DNA from: Alphaproteobacteria bacterium TMED93
Lineage (GTDB): Bacteria > Pseudomonadota > Alphaproteobacteria > TMED109
DNA length: 6,268 nt
Assembly: GCA_002171495.2 (NCBI GenBank)
Contig: NHEU02000034.1
Span: 1-6,268, forward strand
Direction: 5' to 3'
Shown here piece by piece: positions 1 to 6,268 of this stretch. The notes under the pieces are model-generated. The model did no database searches, had not been told where the DNA came from, and worked only from the letters and a program-made list of their open reading frames with translations. The position numbers and the translations under genes are program-made. Every line of letters begins with the position of its first letter. Position 1 is the first letter of the stretch.

Positions 1-91
1 AACCCCTGAGGGAATACTCTTTAAATTAGTAGAAATTTCTGCGTTAATATCATTTATATCTAATTTATTTGAGAACATAGCAACAGGATCT
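1..91 (-). repeat. Left arm of a perfect 91-bp inverted repeat
   Basis: Bases 1-91 are the exact reverse complement of 715-805, with position i pairing with 806-i and no mismatch across all 91 bases. Identity stops at 92/714. The arm starts at the window edge, so the true repeat may extend further left. The right arm is an ordinary part of the RND permease coding sequence, so this arm is the copied one. An amplification or assembly chimera is the simplest explanation. Confidence 0.95.
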
Positions 92-157
92 CATATTATT
101 TTAACAAGATTAGATAACTTCCAAAATGCAAACAAATACTATTCTAAAAATAATTAA
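2..157 (+). CDS. 3' end of a gene upstream of the RND pump, probably its periplasmic adaptor (partial; left part suspect)
   Basis: A reading frame is open from the left edge to a TAA at 155-157, three bases before the RND permease start. The last 21 codons (92-154) read HIILTRLDNF followed by a polar, Asn- and Lys-rich tail. A short 'G-S-H-I-I-L-T-R-L' stretch followed by a hydrophilic end resembles the C-terminus of HlyD/MFP adaptor subunits, where a 'GL.DG..VV' strand closes the protein. These adaptors link RND permeases to the outer-membrane channel and are usually encoded just upstream, as here. The product call therefore rests mainly on position. The codons from 2 to 91 come from DNA that is the exact reverse complement of 715-805 in the permease gene, so the residues they encode may not belong to the real protein. 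Only 92-157 is trustworthy as native sequence. Confidence 0.45.
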   Translation, partial: TPEGILFKLVEISALISFISNLFENIATGSHIILTRLDNFQNANKYYSKNN

Positions 158-160
158 AAT

Positions 161-3100
161 ATGAAACAAGGCTTCTTTCATAAACTATTAAAGCATAAAA
201 CAGCTGCTAATCTTTTTCTTCTGCTAATGATAATTTTAGGTTTTTACTCTTCTAAAGTTTTAAATACTCAATTTTTTCCTAATTACTCTATTGATTATAT
301 TACTGTAAATGTAGAATGGCCAGGAGCAAGTCCAAAAGATATTGAATCCTCAATTATAAAGCCTATTGAAGAAAAAGTTAGATATATAGATAAAGTAAAA
401 AACACAAAGTCTACTGCAAAAGAAGGTATCGCCAATATTCTTTTAGAGTTTAGAAGTGGAGCTGATATGCAAAAAGCTTTAATAGATGTTGATAGGTCTA
501 TTAAAGCAATTTCTAATTTACCTGATGACTCGAAGAAACCAGAAAGCAAAGTTATTATACCTTATGAACAAATAGGCTTAGTACTATTATCTGGAGGTGT
601 CCCAGAAACTCAATTAAAAGTAATAGCAAGAGATATAAAGCAGATGTTGTTGGATAAAGGCTTAGATAAAGTTGAAATTGATGGATTAAGAAAGCAAGTG
701 ATTTATATAGATGTAGATCCTGTTGCTATGTTCTCAAATAAATTAGATATAAATGATATTAACGCAGAAATTTCTACTAATTTAAAGAGTATTCCCTCAG
801 GGGTTTTCAGGGATGATAAATTAGTACAACTAAGAACTTCTGGTACAAAAGATACAATAAGTAAAATAAAAAAAATAATTTTGAGTTCTCCTTATACAAA
901 ACAGGATATGACTGTTCAAGATTTAGCAAAAGTATACGAGACTACCAAAGAAACAGAAAGCTATGGTTTAAGCAACTCTAATTCAGCTCTAACACTAAGG
1001 GTCTATCGGTCTCTAGGAACGGATACTTTAAAAGCAACTAAGGCCTTAGAAAAAATTATTTTAGATTACAATGTTAACATTAATAAAAATATCAAAGTAG
1101 AAATATATGATCTTTCGTCTCAATTGATAAGAGATAGAATCAACTTGTTGCTTAAAAACGGAGTAGGTGGCTTAATATTAGTCCTAATTATATTGTTTCT
1201 ATTTTTAAGATTTAAAGTTGCAATTTGGGTAGCATTGGGGATACCTGCAGCCTTGTCAGTGACCTTAGCAATTATGTTAGCAACCGGACAATCTATTAAT
1301 ATGATAAGCCTATTTGCTTTAATTATGATGCTTGGAATAATAGTTGATGATTCTATAGTAGTAGCTGAGCATATTGATTACCAATATGAAATGACAAATG
1401 ATTCATATAAGGCGTCTTTTCTTGGAGCAACGAAAATGCTAGGACCAGTAACGGCTGCTTCTTTAACAACTGTAGCAGGATTTGCTCCTGTATTTTTAAT
1501 ATCAGGGGTTATAGGACAGGTAATAGAGGCAATACCTCTAGTAGTTATCAGCGTAATATTAGCTAGTCTATTTGAATGTTTTTTTGTTTTACCCGGTCAT
1601 TTGAATCATTCGCTTTCAAATAACAAAGCAAGCATTGAAAAGAAAATATTAAATCTTAATAGTTATTTAACCTACTTTAATAAAAATTATTTTTATTTAC
1701 TTTTGAAGAAGTCTATTGAATTTAGATACACTACTTTTTCTTTAGCAATTTCCTTTTTAATATTTTCTATATTTCTTTTAAAGAATGGAGTAGTTAAATT
1801 TTATTTTTTTCCATCTCCAGAAAGCAATATAATATTAGTAAACTATAACTTTTTTCCAGGAAGCTTAAAAAATAAAACTATAGAATTTACAAATGAACTA
1901 GAAAGTTCTTTAAATAATATTGACAAAGAAAATATCGTAAAAAATGTATACTCAACTATTGGGAAACCTATTTGGGGAAGTAGAGAATCTACTAAAGAGG
2001 AAGGTGATCATATTGGTGGAATGATAATAGAATTAGAGCCATCTGAAAATAGAAATATTAGAACATCAGATTTAATAGAAGAGTGGCAAAAATCAATAGA
2101 ACCAAAAGAAGGATTAAGAAGTTTAATAATAAAGGAGAGAAAAGGAGGTCCCCCAGGATTAGATATTGATATTAGATTAATATCGAAGAATACAAGCTTG
2201 AATAAAATGAAAGAAGCATCTGAGTTTATAAAAGAAAATTTATTTTTATATGAGGGAGTAAGCGACATAAAGGACAATTTGCCAGTAGGGAAAAGAGAAA
2301 TTTCTTTTAAAGTTACAGAAAAAGGAAAAAGTTTGGGTTTTAATAATAAATATGTTTCGAAAAAAATTAAAGAAAGCTTTGATGGTGTATTAATTTCTAA
2401 TTTTTTTAGAGGGGAAGAAGAAGTTGAACTTATAATAAGGACTGACCCTAAAAGAATTAGCATTTCCAATATGAACTCTTTTTTAGTTAAATCTCCAACA
2501 GGAGGTCTTGTTCCATTAGGAGAAATTGTAAATATATCTAAACAACAAGATTTTTCAGTAATAAAAAGAAGGAATGGATTTAGAGAAGTTTCTATTACTG
2601 CTGAAATTAATGAAAATATATTAAACCCTGATTATTTTTTTAAAAAATTTGAAAATGAGGTTCTCTACAAAATAAAAGATGACTATAACATAAAATGGAA
2701 ACTAGCTGGCAGGTCTGAAGAGCAAGCTGATACATTTGGAGACATGAAAAGAGGAGCGTTTTTAGCTTTGGGTGTAATTTTTGTAATTCTCGCATTTATA
2801 TTTCAATCCTACTTATTACCATTATGCATTATGTCAATTATTCCTTTTATACTTATAGGTGTAATATTAGGTCATTGGATTACTGGTTTTGATATTACTA
2901 TTCTTTCATTAGTGGCTATACTTGGTTTAGCCGGTATAGTAGTAAATGATTCTATTATTTTAGTTTCAAATATATATGAAAAAATAAATTCTGGTAAAAA
3001 AGTTTTAGACTCTGTAATTCAAGGCTCTCAAGAAAGGCTTAGAGCGGTATTACTAACTTCTTTTACAACAATAGGAGGGCTTACGCCTTTATTATTTGAA

Positions 3101-3277
3101 AAAAGCTTGCAAGCTCAATTTTTAAAACCTATGGCCATCACTATTGTTTTTGGATTGTTAGCAGCCACTTTTCTGGTTTTAATTTTGATACCTACTCTTA
3201 TATTTATAGGCTCTGAGCTTAAGCAAATTATTTTTGGTTCCAAAAGCTGGGAAGAAGTAGAACAAAGAAAGCAATAA
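161..3277 (+). CDS. RND family efflux transporter permease subunit (AcrB/HAE-like)
   Basis: The 1038-residue length is typical for RND permeases (about 1020-1050). These are inner-membrane proton-driven pumps that export drugs, lipophilic compounds or other small molecules through an adaptor and an outer-membrane channel. The duplicated RND layout is visible: TM1 near residues 17-35, a periplasmic porter half with the 'WPGASP' motif at 53-58, TM2-TM6 from about 335 to 485, TM7 near 525-545, a second porter half to about 860, then TM8-TM12 to about 1016. TM4 carries the proton-relay pair D396-D397 in GIIVDDSIVV. TM10 reads GIVVNDSIIL, with N929-D930 where AcrB has its essential Lys940, placing it in a different RND subgroup from AcrB. 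The ATG at 161 lies three bases after the upstream stop, without a clear Shine-Dalgarno, suggesting translational coupling. The 3' end overlaps trkH by 50 bp. The substrate cannot be read from sequence. Confidence 0.93.
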   Translation: MKQGFFHKLLKHKTAANLFLLLMIILGFYSSKVLNTQFFPNYSIDYITVNVEWPGASPKDIESSIIKPIEEKVRYIDKVKNTKSTAKEGIANILLEFRSGADMQKALIDVDRSIKAISNLPDDSKKPESKVIIPYEQIGLVLLSGGVPETQLKVIARDIKQMLLDKGLDKVEIDGLRKQVIYIDVDPVAMFSNKLDINDINAEISTNLKSIPSGVFRDDKLVQLRTSGTKDTISKIKKIILSSPYTKQDMTVQDLAKVYETTKETESYGLSNSNSALTLRVYRSLGTDTLKATKALEKIILDYNVNINKNIKVEIYDLSSQLIRDRINLLLKNGVGGLILVLIILFLFLRFKVAIWVALGIPAALSVTLAIMLATGQSINMISLFALIMMLGIIVDDSIVVAEHIDYQYEMTNDSYKASFLGATKMLGPVTAASLTTVAGFAPVFLISGVIGQVIEAIPLVVISVILASLFECFFVLPGHLNHSLSNNKASIEKKILNLNSYLTYFNKNYFYLLLKKSIEFRYTTFSLAISFLIFSIFLLKNGVVKFYFFPSPESNIILVNYNFFPGSLKNKTIEFTNELESSLNNIDKENIVKNVYSTIGKPIWGSRESTKEEGDHIGGMIIELEPSENRNIRTSDLIEEWQKSIEPKEGLRSLIIKERKGGPPGLDIDIRLISKNTSLNKMKEASEFIKENLFLYEGVSDIKDNLPVGKREISFKVTEKGKSLGFNNKYVSKKIKESFDGVLISNFFRGEEEVELIIRTDPKRISISNMNSFLVKSPTGGLVPLGEIVNISKQQDFSVIKRRNGFREVSITAEINENILNPDYFFKKFENEVLYKIKDDYNIKWKLAGRSEEQADTFGDMKRGAFLALGVIFVILAFIFQSYLLPLCIMSIIPFILIGVILGHWITGFDITILSLVAILGLAGIVVNDSIILVSNIYEKINSGKKVLDSVIQGSQERLRAVLLTSFTTIGGLTPLLFEKSLQAQFLKPMAITIVFGLLAATFLVLILIPTLIFIGSELKQIIFGSKSWEEVEQRKQ
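715..805 (+). repeat. Right arm of the 91-bp inverted repeat, inside the RND permease gene
   Basis: This arm lies within the first periplasmic (porter) domain of the permease, around residues 185-215, and reads as normal RND coding sequence in frame with its surroundings. It matches bases 1-91 in inverted orientation without a mismatch. The two arms are separated by 623 bp (92-714), which includes the permease start codon. Confidence 0.95.
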
Positions 3278-4673
3278 ACTCTAGTCTGCCCATAATCATT
3301 GCTATAGATAAAGTTATTTTAAGATTAGATGTCAAACTGCTGAAGTTTTCTTCTGGTCCTATTATGTTTCCTAGTCCAGGTCCTACTACTGAAATAGATG
3401 TAATAGCAGCTGATATACTAGTTATAAAATCATAGCCATGTAAAAAAAATATTAAAGAAATAAAAAAAATACCAACTAGAAAAAAAATAATAATGATCAT
3501 TACTGAATTTATTATGTCATCATTAATAAGTTGATTTTTATAATTAGAAGAAAAAATTGCTCTAGGTGAATTAATTTTTTTTAACTCTTTCATAATAATA
3601 AAAAAAAGAATTTGAATTCTAAATATTTTTATGCCACCTGTTGTAGACCCTGTGCAGCCTCCTATCAACATCATAATTAAGAACAACGAAGTAGAAAATG
3701 ATCCCCAGCTAGAAAAATTATCTGTAGTATATCCAGTACCTGTCATAACAGAAACGCCATTAAATAAGGCCAGTCTCAAAGAAGTAAAAAAATTTATATT
3801 ATTAGCAAAATAGTTCCATAAAGTTAGGGCTAGAGTAAATAAAAAAATTAATAATAAAAAAATAATTACTTGAGAGTCTTTAAAAGCTTTTAACCCTTTA
3901 TGTAATGAGGACAAGTACAAGGTAAAAGGTAAACTAGCAATTATCATACCTGCTACCATAGTTAATTCTATCAAGGTATTGTTATAATATGCAATAGAGT
4001 TATTATTTGTTGAAAAACCACCTGTGGCAACTGTAGTTAAGGAATGACAAAAGGCTTCAAAGAAAGGCATGCCAAGCATCCACAAAAGAAAAAAAATAAT
4101 TACGGTAAATAAAAAATATACACCGCCTACTAATTTTGCTAATTCTTTTGATCTATGATGAAGGTCAGAGTCTTTTTCTTTCCAATCCTGAGTAAATAAT
4201 TGCATGCCTCCTATATTTAGAATCGGTAGAATAGCTATTGCAAAAATAATTATTCCTATTCCTCCTAACCATTGTAATAATGATCTCCATACTAATAATC
4301 CTTTAGATAAAGCTTCAACATTTTTGTATATACTAGCACCTGTAGTGGTTAAACCAGATGTAGCCTCAAAAAAAGCTTCAGAAAACATGGATATATTTTT
4401 ATCCAAAAAAAATGGAAGGCTTCCAAAAAAACATAATACAGGTAAAGAAAGTACAGTAACTATTATAGTATCGTTTACACTTATTTTTTTATCATTATTT
4501 CTAAAAGCTAATATTAGGCTCAATCCTATGAAAGTAGAAATTAAAAAACTAGGAAAGAACACAGATAAACTATTATATAAAAAATAGTCTAGGATTAAGG
4601 GTAAGGTCATGCTAATACTAAGAACTAATATAAGCACTCCTAAAATAAAAAAAATAATCTTTAAATTAATCAT
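3228..4673 (-). CDS. trkH: Trk/Ktr-type potassium uptake channel subunit TrkH
   Basis: This 481-residue membrane protein matches the usual TrkH length (about 480-485). TrkH is the inner-membrane K+-translocating subunit, gated by the cytoplasmic nucleotide-binding protein TrkA, which is not in this window. All four pore-loop repeats of the superfamily are visible, each with its filter glycine: TTTGAS (109-114), TTVATGGFS (213-221), TGTGYTT (311-317) and VVGPGLGN (429-436). The conserved intramembrane-loop motif GGCTGSTTGGIK is at 338-349 with R352 after it, and the family's C-terminal GRLE is at 462-465, ending in PSFWNQK. The N-terminus begins directly with the first transmembrane helix, as in homologues, supporting the ATG at 4673. 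No strong Shine-Dalgarno precedes it. It runs convergent to the RND gene, overlapping its last 50 bp, and divergent from the glycosyltransferase. Confidence 0.95.
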   Translation of the reverse strand: MINLKIIFFILGVLILVLSISMTLPLILDYFLYNSLSVFFPSFLISTFIGLSLILAFRNNDKKISVNDTIIVTVLSLPVLCFFGSLPFFLDKNISMFSEAFFEATSGLTTTGASIYKNVEALSKGLLVWRSLLQWLGGIGIIIFAIAILPILNIGGMQLFTQDWKEKDSDLHHRSKELAKLVGGVYFLFTVIIFFLLWMLGMPFFEAFCHSLTTVATGGFSTNNNSIAYYNNTLIELTMVAGMIIASLPFTLYLSSLHKGLKAFKDSQVIIFLLLIFLFTLALTLWNYFANNINFFTSLRLALFNGVSVMTGTGYTTDNFSSWGSFSTSLFLIMMLIGGCTGSTTGGIKIFRIQILFFIIMKELKKINSPRAIFSSNYKNQLINDDIINSVMIIIIFFLVGIFFISLIFFLHGYDFITSISAAITSISVVGPGLGNIIGPEENFSSLTSNLKITLSIAMIMGRLEFIAFFVLLLPSFWNQK

Positions 4674-4756
4674 TTGAATTGTTTTTAAAAAAACTTTGTT
4701 TTTTAGTTATATATTTTTTATCATTATTATAATCATAATATTTTGAGGAAAATATA
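4674..4756. promoter_or_regulatory. Divergent AT-rich spacer with possible -10 elements on both strands
   Basis: This is the only real non-coding gap and must hold the promoters of trkH (leftward) and the glycosyltransferase pair (rightward) unless they are transcribed from outside. On the minus strand a TATAAT occupies 4731-4726, about 50 bases from the trkH start. On the plus strand a TATAAT occupies 4753-4758. Neither has a convincing -35 hexamer at 16-18 bp (the rightward one has at best 'taatca' at 4730-4735). In DNA this AT-rich, such hexamers also occur by chance, so these are weak candidates. Confidence 0.3.
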
Positions 4757-4780
4757 ATAGGAAAATTTAATTTAAAGGAA
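4745..4780 (+). promoter_or_regulatory. Two candidate ribosome binding sites for the glycosyltransferase
   Basis: GAGGAA at 4745-4750 and AAAGGAA at 4774-4780 are purine-rich Shine-Dalgarno-like stretches. The first is six bases before ATA 4757 and the second six bases before AAG 4787, both in frame with the glycosyltransferase. Neither sits before a standard start codon. The second places initiation just before the NFVSYIITLYN stretch, where family 2 glycosyltransferases usually begin. If the TATAAT at 4753-4758 is the promoter, transcription would start near 4765 and only the second site would be in the mRNA. Confidence 0.4.
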
Positions 4781-5752
4781 AAGAATAAGAATTTTGTTTC
4801 TTATATAATTACTTTATATAACAAAAAAAACTATATTTCATCAGTTATAAGGGCGTTAGCAAAAGAAGGTGGTGCTCATAAAAGGGAATATATTTTTATA
4901 GATGACGGATCAACTGATAATAGTTTGTTAACTTTAAATACTCTTAGGGAAAAACTTCCTGGAAAAGTTAAGGTTATAAAGAGAACAAATATGGGTGCTT
5001 CATATTCAACTAATGAAGCTATGTTAATGGCAAGAGGCTATTGGGCAAGGCTTTTAGATGGAGATGACATAATAGGATATAAATCAACTGCTAAAATGTT
5101 ACGCTTAGCTAAACAAAAAAAAGAAGAGTTTGTTTATGGTTTGATTCATGAAAGTAAAGTAGTAAATAAAAAGTCTAATAATTTTAATTATGTACTACAA
5201 AGCAAAAATGAAGGTCTAGCTAAATTCATTAGAAATTGCCCTGCTAACTCAAGCTGTATTCTTTTGTCAGTAAAAAGATTTTTTATTTCAGGAGGATGCG
5301 ATGAAAGCTTTGTATCACCAGATCAAATTTTATTTTTAAGATTATTTTCATCTGGAAAAGGTGTTTTTTTAAAAGAACTAGTAGCAAGAATGCCAAAAAA
5401 CCAACCGTCTGGAAGTTTGTCTACTCAAATAAGAAGAAGTAGATATGAGTCAATTCTAGCATTAATTAAATTTTGTGAAGAAAACAAGCATATTGATAAA
5501 AGTTTAAAAAAGCTTGCTTTCAAAAGAGCTTTATCAAGAGCACATAATTATAATATGACTTTGAATAATAGGTTTATTTCTGTGCACTTCATACATTATA
5601 TATTATCGAAGTTTTATTTTCCCAAAAACTATATTAATTTAATGTATAAAAGCTTACGAGTTTTTACTAAAAAAGCCTATGTTAGGAATAAAAATTGGCG
5701 TACAGGATTTGAAAAAAAATTGACTTATAAAGTGCAATTAAGAGAATATTAA
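4757..5752 (+). CDS. Family 2 (GT-A fold) glycosyltransferase with no standard start codon
   Basis: The product transfers a sugar from a nucleotide-sugar donor, probably onto a surface-glycan precursor. Numbering from the ATA at 4757 (331 codons), the GT-A core is clear: a first strand with VSYIITLYNKKNYIS (about 14-28), the nucleotide-binding IFIDDGSTDNS with D49-D50, NMGASYSTNEA, and the metal-binding LLDGDD with D101 and D103-D104. The C-terminal third is basic and unrecognised. The frame is open from 4739, after TAA at 4736-4738, but contains no ATG, GTG or TTG before TTG at 4925. That TTG lies after DDGSTDN and would delete the first strand, so it cannot be the true start of a working enzyme. 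Candidates are ATA 4757 (GAGGAA at 4745-4750, six bases upstream) or AAG 4787 (AAAGGAA at 4774-4780, six bases upstream; possibly a mutated or misread ATG). The function call is firm; the start is not. asnB follows one base after the stop. Confidence 0.82.
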   Translation: MGKFNLKEKNKNFVSYIITLYNKKNYISSVIRALAKEGGAHKREYIFIDDGSTDNSLLTLNTLREKLPGKVKVIKRTNMGASYSTNEAMLMARGYWARLLDGDDIIGYKSTAKMLRLAKQKKEEFVYGLIHESKVVNKKSNNFNYVLQSKNEGLAKFIRNCPANSSCILLSVKRFFISGGCDESFVSPDQILFLRLFSSGKGVFLKELVARMPKNQPSGSLSTQIRRSRYESILALIKFCEENKHIDKSLKKLAFKRALSRAHNYNMTLNNRFISVHFIHYILSKFYFPKNYINLMYKSLRVFTKKAYVRNKNWRTGFEKKLTYKVQLREY

Positions 5753-5753
5753 T

Positions 5754-6268
5754 ATGTGTGGATTTGCTGGGTATATTCTAAGTGATAGAGTTTGGGAAAA
5801 TGAAGACTATACAAAACATGACCTTTTAAATATTTCAAAGTTAATTTATCACAGAGGCCCTGACGATAATGGGATTTATTCAGATAAAGAAAATAAATTA
5901 GGCTTAGCTTTTCAAAGACTTAGTATTCTAGATTTATCAGTCCACGCTAAGCAACCTATGATTTCTAAAAGCTTTGACTGGATTATAGTTTTTAATGGAG
6001 AAATTTATAATTACTTAGATTTAAAAAATACTTTATCGGATAAGAGTATTATTTGGAAATCTACCTCAGACACAGAAGTTGTCTTAGAATGTATAGCTAA
6101 TTACGGTTTTGCAAAAGCAATTTCAATGATTGATGGAATGTTTGCAATAGCAGCTTATAATTTTAAATCTAAGAGCCTTTGGTTGGCAAGGGATAAATTT
6201 GGAGAAAAACCTATATATTATGGAAAAGATAAAAAAAATAATTTTTTTTTTAGCTCTGATATAAAAGC
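5754..6268 (+). CDS. asnB: Asparagine synthetase (glutamine-hydrolysing), class II glutamine amidotransferase N-terminal domain (3' truncated by window)
   Basis: The 171 codons in the window, from ATG at 5754, are the Ntn-type glutaminase domain of AsnB. The nucleophile is Cys2, exposed after Met removal (MCGFAGY). Further family motifs follow in order: HRGPDDNG (33-40), the AFQRLSILDLS block with R55 (52-62), QPM (67-69), the glutamine-site NGEIYN (81-86), SDTE (105-108), DGMFAIA (127-133), ARDKFGEKPIYY (145-156) and FSSDIK (166-171). The domain hydrolyses glutamine and channels ammonia to a C-terminal ATP-dependent synthetase domain lying beyond the window. AsnB makes asparagine from aspartate, but relatives encoded in polysaccharide clusters, such as WbpS-type proteins, are thought to amidate sugar acids. 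The start is one base after the glycosyltransferase stop, with AAGAGA nearby as a weak ribosome site, so translational coupling is likely. The adjacent glycosyltransferase favours a glycan-cluster role, but this is inference. Confidence 0.93.
   Translation, partial: MCGFAGYILSDRVWENEDYTKHDLLNISKLIYHRGPDDNGIYSDKENKLGLAFQRLSILDLSVHAKQPMISKSFDWIIVFNGEIYNYLDLKNTLSDKSIIWKSTSDTEVVLECIANYGFAKAISMIDGMFAIAAYNFKSKSLWLARDKFGEKPIYYGKDKKNNFFFSSDIK

Noticed and set aside
295..549. Open frame of 84 codons on the minus strand
   Set aside because: It lies antisense within the RND porter domain, has no family features, and is explained by the codon bias of the real gene.
2008..2469. Open frame of 153 codons on the minus strand
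   Set aside because: It is antisense to the second porter domain of the RND permease; its Ser/Leu/Ile-rich composition is what the reverse of this AT-rich coding sequence would give, with no recognisable domain or ribosome site.
3278..3340. Possible intrinsic terminator downstream of the RND gene
   Set aside because: The sequence is trkH coding DNA on the other strand, and I could find no GC-rich hairpin followed by a T run.
3421..3500. A-rich low-complexity stretch that might be a regulatory or repeat region
   Set aside because: It reads on the minus strand as the hydrophobic Phe/Ile-rich transmembrane helix of TrkH; the A runs are the complement of Phe codons.
3631..3813. Open frame of 60 codons on the plus strand
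   Set aside because: It is antisense to the TrkH region holding the third pore loop and the GGCTGSTTGG motif, which are clearly the real coding content.
4204..4587. Open frame of 127 codons on the plus strand
   Set aside because: It is antisense to the N-terminal half of TrkH, including the first pore loop; no independent evidence of coding.
4925..4927. TTG as the start of the glycosyltransferase
   Set aside because: It follows the DDGSTDN nucleotide-binding motif, so a protein starting here would lack the first strand and key aspartates of the GT-A fold. The upstream frame clearly encodes those motifs.

Overview
This is an AT-rich, gene-dense window with almost no intergenic space. It looks like a streamlined Gram-negative genome: it carries an RND pump (which implies two membranes), a TrkH potassium channel subunit and the start of a surface-polysaccharide type locus. 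The TrkH text and the base composition suggest a small-genome marine or host-associated proteobacterium, perhaps alphaproteobacterial. That placement is a guess from sequence feel, not a tested result.

Layout. Positions 2-157 hold the 3' end of a gene that probably encodes the periplasmic adaptor of the pump, but the first 91 bases are an exact reverse complement of 715-805 inside the next gene. The RND permease (161-3277, +) follows three bases after the upstream stop codon. The TrkH gene (3228-4673, -) converges on it, and the two coding sequences overlap by 50 bp at their 3' ends. An 83-bp divergent AT-rich spacer (4674-4756) separates trkH from a rightward pair: a family 2 glycosyltransferase (about 4757-5752, +) and, after one base, the first 171 codons of a class II asparagine synthetase (5754 to the window end, +).

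How the genes work together. Adaptor and permease form the inner-membrane and periplasmic parts of a tripartite efflux system; the outer-membrane channel is not here. TrkH needs a TrkA-type cytoplasmic regulator, also not here. The glycosyltransferase and AsnB-like amidotransferase look translationally coupled and resemble the start of a cell-surface glycan cluster.

Two things deserve attention. The first is the perfect 91-bp inverted repeat at the left edge, most likely an inverted chimera made during genome amplification or assembly, though a real inversion site is not excluded. The second is that the glycosyltransferase has no ATG, GTG or TTG upstream of its conserved N-terminal motifs. 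I did not find a convincing new multi-gene biological system. No tRNA, rRNA, CRISPR array or insertion sequence was seen.
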